From: CAYMSA01 sp964392965
GTDB lineage: Bacteria; Actinomycetota; Coriobacteriia; Anaerosomatales; Anaerosomataceae
Assembly (NCBI GenBank): GCA_964392965.1
Contig: CAYMSA010000014.1
Location: 1-30,837, forward strand
Direction of reading: 5' to 3'
DNA: 30,837 nt
Part shown: positions 25,253-30,837 of the stretch, one piece after another
Position numbering within the stretch: the first letter of the stretch is position 1
Layout of the letters: every line of letters starts with the position of its first letter
The notes under the pieces: model-generated
What the model was told of the DNA's origin: nothing
The model's input: the letters and a program-made list of their open reading frames with translations, nothing else
Databases searched by the model: none
Position numbers and translations under genes: made by a program

Positions 25253-25277
25253 GGAGTGCACGCCGATCGACGACGGT

Positions 25278-25637
25278 TTACGCCTCGTGGGCGGCCTTCG
25301 CGACTTCGGTGAGCTTGGTGAACGACGCGGGATCGTTGACCGCCATGTCGGCGAGGATCTTGCGGTCGAGTGCCACATCGGCCTTCTTGAGACCGTTCAT
25401 GAACACCGAATAGGACATCCCGTTCAGCCGGGCCGCCGCATTGATCCTGGCGATCCAGAGCCGGCGGATCTCACGCTTCTTGTTCCGGCGATCGCGGTAC
25501 TGGTACTGCAGCGAGTGCTGCACCTGCTCTTTGGCGCTCTTGTACCGGCGGCTGCGGTCACCGTAGTAACCCTTCGCCTGCTCGAGAACGGTACGACGCT
25601 TCTTCTTGGCTGTGACTGCACGCTTGACCCTGGGCAT
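25278..25637 (-). CDS. rplT: 50S ribosomal protein L20
   Basis: Early-assembling 23S rRNA-binding protein of the large subunit. The 119-aa sequence starts MPRVKRAVTAKKKRRTVLEQ and has the basic helical N-terminal half and the conserved RRLWIARINAAARLNG segment. AAGGAG lies 9 nt before the ATG. It follows rpmI by 33 nt. In Bacillus and E. coli L20 represses its own operon by binding the mRNA, so a similar loop acting on the infC or rpmI-rplT mRNA is plausible here. Confidence 0.98.
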   Translation of the reverse strand: MPRVKRAVTAKKKRRTVLEQAKGYYGDRSRRYKSAKEQVQHSLQYQYRDRRNKKREIRRLWIARINAAARLNGMSYSVFMNGLKKADVALDRKILADMAVNDPASFTKLTEVAKAAHEA

Positions 25638-25670
25638 ACTCGATCACTCCTTGATAACGCGAGCCTCGGA

Positions 25671-25868
25671 CTAGCCGATGCCCAGCTTCTTCTTGACGAC
25701 GGCCATATCGGACTCGTGGACAAGCGTGTTCTGCCTGAAGCCACGCTTGCGCTTCGGGCTCTTCTTCTCGAGGATGTGGCTCTTGAACGCCCTGGCGCGC
25801 TTGATCTTGCCGCTGCCGGTCAACTTGAAACGCTTCGCAGCGCCCTTATGTGTCTTCACCTTCGGCAT
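25671..25868 (-). CDS. rpmI: 50S ribosomal protein L35
   Basis: Small basic protein of the large ribosomal subunit. It has 65 aa, starts MPKVKTHKGAAKRFKLTGSG and has the typical KIKRARAFKSHILEKKSPKRK-type basic core and C-terminal KKKLGI. AGGAG lies 8 nt upstream of the ATG, and the gene is 11 nt after infC. Its place between infC and rplT is conserved in nearly all bacteria. Confidence 0.98.
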   Translation of the reverse strand: MPKVKTHKGAAKRFKLTGSGKIKRARAFKSHILEKKSPKRKRGFRQNTLVHESDMAVVKKKLGIG

Positions 25869-25879
25869 CTCATCAGCTC

Positions 25880-26476
25880 CTATTCATCACTGTCATCCGG
25901 CGCCTCAGCCCCGTCGACATCTCCCTCTTCGGCATCCTGCGCCGGTTTCGCTTTCACGACGTCCCGCTTCGTGGGTGTCATCAGCATGAACATATTCCGG
26001 CCCTCGAGCTTGGGAGCGCTTTCCACCGTACCGAACTCCACGAGATCCTCGGCGAGCCGCTCGAGGATGGCGAGGCCACGCTCGGCATGCACCATCTCGC
26101 GACCACGGAACATGATCGTCACTTTGACCTTGGCGCCGCTCTCAAGGAAGCGTAGAACGTGCTTCTTCTTGGTCTCGTAGTCGTGCTTATCGATCCGGGG
26201 CCGGAACTTGATCTCTTTGATCTCGACCCTCGTCTGGTTCTTGCGGGCTTTCTTGGCCTTCTGCTCCTGCTCGTACTTGTACTTGCCGTAGTCCATGATC
26301 TTGCACACGGGCGGATCGGCATTGGGAGCGATTTCCACAAGGTCGAGGCCCTGCTCATCGGCCATACGGAGTGCATCCTGTGTCATGAAGATGCCGAGCT
26401 GCTCTCCGTCGTCGGCTATGAGCCTGCAGCGAGGGACCCTGATGCGTTCGTTGAGCCGGGGCTCTGTCGTGCTGAT
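25880..26476 (-). CDS. infC: Translation initiation factor IF-3, ATC start
   Basis: Binds the 30S subunit, keeps 30S and 50S apart and checks start codon and initiator tRNA. The 198-aa protein has the N-domain (LNERIRVPRCRLIADDGEQL), a Lys-rich linker (about residues 75-95) and the C-domain (EIKEIKFRPRIDKHDYETK and MFRGREMVHAERG). An acidic tail (EEGDVDGAEAPDDSDE) is longer than in E. coli IF-3. The start is read as ATC at 26476-26474: a perfect GGAGGTGA ends 5 nt before it, the frame has no ATG between there and the conserved start of homology, and the nearby in-frame GTG (26485) lies inside the SD. Confidence 0.93.
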   Translation of the reverse strand: MSTTEPRLNERIRVPRCRLIADDGEQLGIFMTQDALRMADEQGLDLVEIAPNADPPVCKIMDYGKYKYEQEQKAKKARKNQTRVEIKEIKFRPRIDKHDYETKKKHVLRFLESGAKVKVTIMFRGREMVHAERGLAILERLAEDLVEFGTVESAPKLEGRNMFMLMTPTKRDVVKAKPAQDAEEGDVDGAEAPDDSDE

Positions 26477-26490
26477 ACGCTTCACCTCCA
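26474..26490 (-). promoter_or_regulatory. infC ribosome binding site with ATC start codon
   Basis: TGGAGGTGAAGCGTATC on the minus strand contains GGAGGTGA, fully complementary to the 16S 3' end, then 5 nt (AGCGT) and ATC. Rare start codons of the AUU/AUC type in infC are the known basis of IF-3 autocontrol in E. coli, because IF-3 rejects such starts. Confidence 0.8.
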
Positions 26491-26496
26491 GTACCG

Positions 26497-26550
26497 GGGG
26501 CGCGGCCGCCCCACCAACAATTACGCCCCGCGGCGCAGCCGTCGGGGCGT
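26497..26550 (-). promoter_or_regulatory. infC leader hairpins, possible attenuator
   Basis: In the leader of about 200 nt, acgccccg (26523-26530) pairs with cggggcgt (26543-26550) and encloses a second stem cggc/gccg, a long GC-rich hairpin. On the minus strand it is followed by AATTGTTGG, so it could act as a terminator. A smaller stem (26497-26502 with 26507-26512, ggggcg/cgcccc) ends just upstream of the SD and could limit ribosome access. An L20- or IF-3-dependent leader is a reasonable guess; no known leader motif is proven here. Confidence 0.45.
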
Positions 26551-26682
26551 GTCGACAGGCGGACGCACCGGGCGTCCACACGTCTCCTCGAACCAGACAG
26601 CCACACGACCGTGCGCCGTAAGGTGGGAACCGACTCGGCCGTGCCGGGGTTCCACTTGACGTATTCGGTTACAAACGCTGCG

Positions 26683-26712
26683 AGTATACCCGCAGGACTC
26701 CCCTGTGTCCAA
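26683..26712 (-). promoter_or_regulatory. Promoter of infC-rpmI-rplT
   Basis: On the minus strand TTGGAC (26712-26707), 18 nt and TATACT (26688-26683). The start point near 26676 gives a leader of about 200 nt before the infC start. The region 26477-26933 has no gene; it holds this leader and promoter and the divergent promoter of the MFS gene. Confidence 0.7.
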
Positions 26713-26921
26713 CAGTCGCTATCGCGGTTCGATGGACACTGGCATCGACGACACGCCCAGTGAGGTGTTATATCGCTCTCCCGGCAGCGCTGACCGCATA
26801 CACGTAAGGGTACGCGATGTGCGCCGACCGGAACACCGTATGGCCAGCAGGCACGCGACAATCGGGTGGAGCGCTCCACTCTCGCACGTCCGCGCGCTCC
26901 CCACAAGGTTCGCGCATCCGC

Positions 26922-26927
26922 TACACT
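26922..26927 (+). promoter_or_regulatory. -10 element of a probably leaderless MFS transcript
   Basis: TACACT (26922-26927) lies 6 nt before ATG 26934, no SD is present, and the -35 region shows no TTGACA-like match. This is the layout of leaderless transcripts common in Actinobacteria, where transcription starts at the A of ATG. Confidence 0.45.
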
Positions 26928-26933
26928 CCGCGA

Positions 26934-28346
26934 ATGGCCCCTGAAGACGACATCACGACTGGTGAGACGGCCGCCCCGGCCGACGGGCAAGTGTACCCTG
27001 TCACGGACACGCGCCAGACGTACTTCGGTTCGTTCGCCTACCGCGACTACCGGCTCTTCTGGGCAGGGTCGCTGGCGAGCAACATCGGCACCTGGATGCA
27101 GAATTACGCACTGGGCATCGTCGTCTTCTCGTTCCGTGGCTCGGAGTTCGATCTGGGGCTCGTGAACTTCCTCTCCGGTATCCCCGTGCTGTTCCTCGCG
27201 CTCCCCGCCGGGGCGCTCGCCGATCGTTTCGACCGGCGCAACCTCATCACCGTCATACAGGCGGTGCTGCTCTGTCAAGCGACGGCGCTCGCGGTATTGC
27301 AGACGACCGGCGTGCTCAGCCCCGCCGATCCGATTGCCTCGCTCTCCTGGGTGGCGTCGCTCGGCCTCATCGGCGGCATGGCCATGGCGATGCACGGACC
27401 GGCCTTCCAATCGCTCGTACCCGAGCTCGTTCCGCGCTCGCTCATGATGAACGCCATCGCTCTCAACGCTGCCCAGTTCCAGGGCGCGCGACTGCTCGGA
27501 CCGCTCGTCGCCGCGGGACTCGTGTTGCTCGGCGCCGACATGGGCGGCGTCTTCTTCGCGAACGCTGCAAGCTTCGTATTCGTCATCGTCGCACTTCGTC
27601 TCATGCGCATGGAGTCCCCCGGGACCGTACCGGGGAATCGGATCGATGCGATGGCCGCGGAGGCGGCGGACACGCCGCGTGGGGGACTTCGCGCCACACC
27701 CGCGTCGCGTGACCGGGCAGCCACCTGGGCGGCACTCACGGCCGGCATCCGATACGCGCGCGAGAACCGCGTGGTGGCCGTGCTGCTGCTCAGCACCGCG
27801 CTCGTGACCGTGTTCGGGTTCCCCTACTCGGTGCTACTTCCCGCCATCGTCACGAACTCGCTCGGGGCGACCGGCGCGCAATACACGCAGTGGACCGCCC
27901 TGATCATGGCGGCGAACGGACTCGGGGCACTTGCGGGCGCGCTCGCGGTGGCCGGCCTCCCCTCCGCGGTAAGCCGGCACCGGGTCATCCCGTTCGGGAT
28001 CGTAGCGTTCTCGCTCGCGCTCACCGCATTCGCGCTCGCACGGGAGTTCTGGCTCGCCGTCGTGATATCAGCGTTCACCGGAATGCTCCTCGTCGGCGTG
28101 AACTCGCTCACGAACACCTCGGTGCAGGCGGCAGCCCCCGGACACATCCGGGGCAGGGTGATGGCGCTCTACGTGATGGCATTCCTCGGCATGATGCCCA
28201 TCGCCGGACTCCTCGCGGGCACGGTGGGCGAGTTCGCGGGGCCGTCGATCGCCGTCATCGCCGGCGCTGTCGTCCTGCTCGTGTGGGGCCTGACGCTCGT
28301 CCTGCGGCCGTCGCTCCTCGACGACCGGAGCGCTTCATCGTCCTGA
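26934..28346 (+). CDS. MFS transporter, EntS/MFS_3-type exporter
   Basis: Proton-driven membrane transporter with about 12 membrane segments in 470 aa. YFGSFAYRDYRLFWAGSLAS and NIGTWMQNYALG at the N-terminus, and the loop GALADRFDRRNLI between segments 2 and 3 (the MFS GxxxDRxxRR motif), are typical of the MFS_3/EntS group, which exports siderophores or drugs. The substrate cannot be told from sequence. A central loop (about 220-265) is hydrophilic with PGTVPGNRIDAM and a Pro/Arg-rich stretch. ATG 26934 is chosen because homology begins just after it and a -10 element sits 6 nt upstream. It is divergent from infC and converges with thrS with only 21 nt between stops and no clear terminator. 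Confidence 0.88.
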   Translation: MAPEDDITTGETAAPADGQVYPVTDTRQTYFGSFAYRDYRLFWAGSLASNIGTWMQNYALGIVVFSFRGSEFDLGLVNFLSGIPVLFLALPAGALADRFDRRNLITVIQAVLLCQATALAVLQTTGVLSPADPIASLSWVASLGLIGGMAMAMHGPAFQSLVPELVPRSLMMNAIALNAAQFQGARLLGPLVAAGLVLLGADMGGVFFANAASFVFVIVALRLMRMESPGTVPGNRIDAMAAEAADTPRGGLRATPASRDRAATWAALTAGIRYARENRVVAVLLLSTALVTVFGFPYSVLLPAIVTNSLGATGAQYTQWTALIMAANGLGALAGALAVAGLPSAVSRHRVIPFGIVAFSLALTAFALAREFWLAVVISAFTGMLLVGVNSLTNTSVQAAAPGHIRGRVMALYVMAFLGMMPIAGLLAGTVGEFAGPSIAVIAGAVVLLVWGLTLVLRPSLLDDRSASSS

Positions 28347-28367
28347 CAGCATGGCCGGCTGGACGCC

Positions 28368-30284
28368 CTACGGGCGATCGGCGAGCACGCGCTCCGCAAA
28401 TGCCTCGAGCGCCATCGCGCCGATGTCGCCCGCGATGCGCTCTCGGACCGACACCGTCTGGCCCTCGGCCTCCTTGTCGCCGACGACGAGCATGTACGGC
28501 ACCTTCCGCTGCTGCGCCTTGGCGATCTTCACGCGCATGGGTTCATTGTCCGAGTAGACCTCCACGCGTAGGCCCGCGCGCGTGAGTGTCGACTTGACCG
28601 CCTGGGCGTACTCGAGATGGCGGTCGGCGATCGGCACGACCACGGCCTGTACAGGTGCGAGCCACACGGGGAACGCACCGGCGGTGTGTTCGATCAGGAT
28701 GCCGAGGAAGCGCTCGAGCGAGCCGAATATCGCGCGGTGCAGCATGTAGGGCTGCTCCTCGGTGTTCTCGGCTGTACGGTACGTGAGGCCGAATCGCGCC
28801 GGGAAGTTGAAGTCGACCTGGATGGTGGAGAGCTGCCAGATGCGACCGATCGCGTCCTTGACCTTGATGTCGATCTTGGGCCCGTAAAACGCACCGTCAC
28901 CCTCGTTGATCTCGAAGGGCAGGCCCCACTCCTCGAGGCCCTGCATGAGCGCCCGAGTCGCGAGCCCCCAGCCCTCCTCGCTGCCGACGGACTTCTCCGG
29001 CCTGGTGGAGACCTCGGCGCTGTACTCGAAGCCGAACGTGTCCATGATGAACTTCACGATGTCGAGCATGCCCTTGACCTCGGGCACGATCTGCTCGCCG
29101 GTGCAGAAGATGTGCGCATCGTCCTGCGTGAAGCCGCGCGCGCGCATGAGACCGTGCACCACGCCGCTCTTCTCGTGACGGTAGACGGTGCCGAACTCGA
29201 ACAGACGCATCGGCAGGTCGCGATAGGAGCGGACGTCGTTGGCGTAGATCAGGACGGCGCCCGGGCAGTTCATCGGCTTGACGGCGTAGTCAGCGGGCTC
29301 CTTGCCCTCCCCCTCGTCCACCTGGAACGGGTACATGTTCTCGCGGTAGAAGTCCCAGTGGCCGCTCGTCTTCCAGACGTCAGCGCGGTAGATGTGCGGC
29401 GTCCTGATCTCGACGTAGCCACGCTCGTAGAGGTCCGCCGAGAGCCACTCGATGAGCTCGTGGAGCACGCGGGCACCCTTGGGATGCCAGAACACGAGGC
29501 CGCTGCCGGCCATCTCGTCGAAGTGGAAGAGGTCGAGCTCACGGCCGAGTTTGCGGTGATCGCGCTTCTCGGCCTCCTCGAGACGCGTCAGATACGCGTC
29601 GAGGTCCTTCTGCGAGAACCAGGCCGTTCCGTAGATGCGCTGGAGCATCGGCCTGTCCGAGTCGCCGCGCCAGTAGGCGCCGGCGACCTTCATGAGCTTG
29701 AAGGCGCGCACGAACGAGGCGTCGGGAAGGTGCGGGCCACGGCAGAGATCGGTGAACGAGCCCGACGAGTACGCGGTGATCTCGGCGTCTTCGGGAAGCT
29801 CATCGATGAGCTCCAGCTTGTACGGCTGGTCCGCGAATGTGCTGACCGCCTCTTCACGCGTGAGCACGCGGCGCGTGAATCCCTCGGCGGAAGCGACGAT
29901 CTCACGCATGCGCGCCTCGATAGACTCGAGGTCGGCTGGAGTCAACGGGCGTGCGACATCGATGTCGTAGTAGAAGCCGTCCTCGATCGACGGACCGATG
30001 CCGAAGCGAGCCTCGGGGAAGAGGTCCTTCACGGCCGTCGCCATGACGTGCGCTGCCGAGTGGCGCAGCAGATCGAGCGCCGCTCCATCACGCTCGGTCA
30101 CGATCTCGACGCGCGCGCCATCGGTCACGGGCGAGCATACGTCGACCAGACGGTCGTCGACACGCCCGGCGATGGCGGCAGCGGCAAGACGGGAACCGAT
30201 CGATGCGGCCACGTCACGCACGGTGGCATCGGCGGGGACGCTTCTGACGCTGCCATCCGGCAACGTGACGGAGATCTGGGACAT
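28368..30284 (-). CDS. thrS: Threonyl-tRNA synthetase
   Basis: Charges tRNA-Thr and edits Ser-tRNA-Thr. From ATG 30284 it has 638 aa: a TGS domain (1-62), an editing domain with HSAAH (75-79) and CRGPH (181-185), a class II catalytic core, and a C-terminal anticodon-binding domain (about 535-638). The core has MNCPG (Cys340, zinc ligand), FGTVYRHEKSGVVHGLMRAR (motif 2), DDAHIFC (His391, zinc ligand) and HRAIFGSLERF (motif 3 region). GGAAGGA lies about 8 nt before the ATG. No T-box is visible in the 55 nt between it and the upstream zinc-ribbon gene, so the two may be co-transcribed. Confidence 0.97.
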   Translation of the reverse strand: MSQISVTLPDGSVRSVPADATVRDVAASIGSRLAAAAIAGRVDDRLVDVCSPVTDGARVEIVTERDGAALDLLRHSAAHVMATAVKDLFPEARFGIGPSIEDGFYYDIDVARPLTPADLESIEARMREIVASAEGFTRRVLTREEAVSTFADQPYKLELIDELPEDAEITAYSSGSFTDLCRGPHLPDASFVRAFKLMKVAGAYWRGDSDRPMLQRIYGTAWFSQKDLDAYLTRLEEAEKRDHRKLGRELDLFHFDEMAGSGLVFWHPKGARVLHELIEWLSADLYERGYVEIRTPHIYRADVWKTSGHWDFYRENMYPFQVDEGEGKEPADYAVKPMNCPGAVLIYANDVRSYRDLPMRLFEFGTVYRHEKSGVVHGLMRARGFTQDDAHIFCTGEQIVPEVKGMLDIVKFIMDTFGFEYSAEVSTRPEKSVGSEEGWGLATRALMQGLEEWGLPFEINEGDGAFYGPKIDIKVKDAIGRIWQLSTIQVDFNFPARFGLTYRTAENTEEQPYMLHRAIFGSLERFLGILIEHTAGAFPVWLAPVQAVVVPIADRHLEYAQAVKSTLTRAGLRVEVYSDNEPMRVKIAKAQQRKVPYMLVVGDKEAEGQTVSVRERIAGDIGAMALEAFAERVLADRP

Positions 30285-30339
30285 CACGCGCTTCCTTCCG
30301 CGGCGAACGCGTCGGCTCGCGCCGACACCGCCACAACGG

Positions 30340-30777
30340 TCACTGCTTGGTTCGGCAGTAGGGACAGACGGTCCAGTCGAGCTGCAGGGCCCGGCCACAG
30401 TTGGTGCAGGGCTTGCGCAGGTTCATCATGCAGGACGGGCAGACGAGGTAATCGGACTCGATCGGCGCCTCACACGAGGGGCAGGTCTGCCCCATCCGAT
30501 GGACCTCAGCTTCTCGTGCTCTGATCTCCAGCAGCCGCTCCTGCTCTTCTTCCGCGGTGTCCGGCGGACGCACCACCATGTAGATGAACCAGCCGAAGAC
30601 GTTGAAGATCAGGGCCACGATGGCCCACAGCCACGGCAGTGCTCCGCGCCGCGACGCGTCACGCCACGTCCAGAAGACGAGCGCCACGGTGAATATCACG
30701 AAGAACAACAAGCAGAGGTTCTTCGCCAGAGCGACTTCCGGGCTGGCGAGAATCGGATCGATCAACTCCGAGATCAT
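30340..30777 (-). CDS. Membrane protein with double zinc ribbon
   Basis: Function unknown. From ATG 30777 it has 145 aa: two membrane segments (about 20-37 and 48-69) with a short basic loop between them (RDASRRG), a charged helical linker (72-95), then two CxxC-CxxC zinc ribbons facing the cytoplasm or outside (Cys99/102 with 113/116, Cys124/127 with 138/141). The membrane part resembles the PLD-nuclease N-terminal-like/PLDc_N type of two-helix module, an inference from the FWTWRDASRRG...LPWLWAIVALIFNVFGW pattern. An in-frame ATG at 30822 would add 15 Gly/Asp/Gln-rich residues. It lies 55 nt upstream of thrS in the same direction. Confidence 0.78.
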   Translation of the reverse strand: MISELIDPILASPEVALAKNLCLLFFVIFTVALVFWTWRDASRRGALPWLWAIVALIFNVFGWFIYMVVRPPDTAEEEQERLLEIRAREAEVHRMGQTCPSCEAPIESDYLVCPSCMMNLRKPCTNCGRALQLDWTVCPYCRTKQ

Positions 30778-30837
30778 CTGTCCTTGTCCGTCCTCTCCCC
30801 ATGGATCGGCACCGGGCTGCATAGGTCGCCCGCAAGT

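Noticed and set aside
28364..28376. Small hairpin cgccc/gggcg at the thrS stop as a terminator for MFS and thrS
   Set aside because: A 5-bp stem without a T-run, covering the stop codon itself, is not enough to support a terminator.
28617..30524. A 635-codon open frame on the plus strand opposite thrS
   Set aside because: It mirrors thrS codons and shows no domain; it is another shadow of GC-rich coding sequence.

Overview
The window looks like chromosomal DNA from a high-GC actinobacterium. At the left edge is the 5' end of a 16S rRNA gene of actinobacterial type, on the minus strand. The arginine cluster has the order argC-J-B-D-F-R-G-H known from Mycobacterium. A T-box riboswitch and two large class A penicillin-binding proteins fit a Coriobacteriia/Anaerosomatia-type lineage better than Streptomyces or Mycobacterium. 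That placement is an inference from gene content; only 53 bases of 16S are present.

Most genes are on the minus strand, so the transcription order runs from right to left. First come a membrane-anchored double zinc-ribbon protein (30777-30340) and thrS. Next is the translation operon infC-rpmI-rplT, with a leader of about 200 nt and an apparent ATC start codon for infC. Then comes a two-gene export module of a TasA/CalY-like secreted protein and a SipW-type signal peptidase. pheS-pheT follow behind a Phe-specifying T-box. The arginine operon argCJBDFRGH has an ARG-box operator and a good promoter in front of argC, and it runs with stop/start overlaps into mpg (3-methyladenine DNA glycosylase) and a NIF3-family gene. 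Last are tyrS and the rRNA operon with its own promoter.

Three genes break this pattern on the plus strand: an MFS exporter (26934-28346), divergent from infC and convergent with thrS, and two paralogous class A PBPs (2020-4716 and 7357-9579). The PBPs sit on either side of a minus-strand U32-family gene with a DUF3656-like region. Both PBPs end in a PASTA domain, and the first also carries a C-terminal PKD domain, which is unusual for this family.

Functionally, the window holds arginine biosynthesis from N-acetylglutamate to arginine (with OAT-type acetyl recycling), three aminoacyl-tRNA synthetases, initiation factor 3 with two 50S proteins, and cell-envelope assembly. From memory, the backbone infC-rpmI-rplT / pheST / argCJBDFRGH / mpg / tyrS has the same order as in M. 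tuberculosis. The MFS gene, the SipW/TasA pair and the PBP-U32-PBP block then appear as lineage-specific insertions into an old gene neighbourhood. I found no phage, IS element, CRISPR array or tRNA gene.
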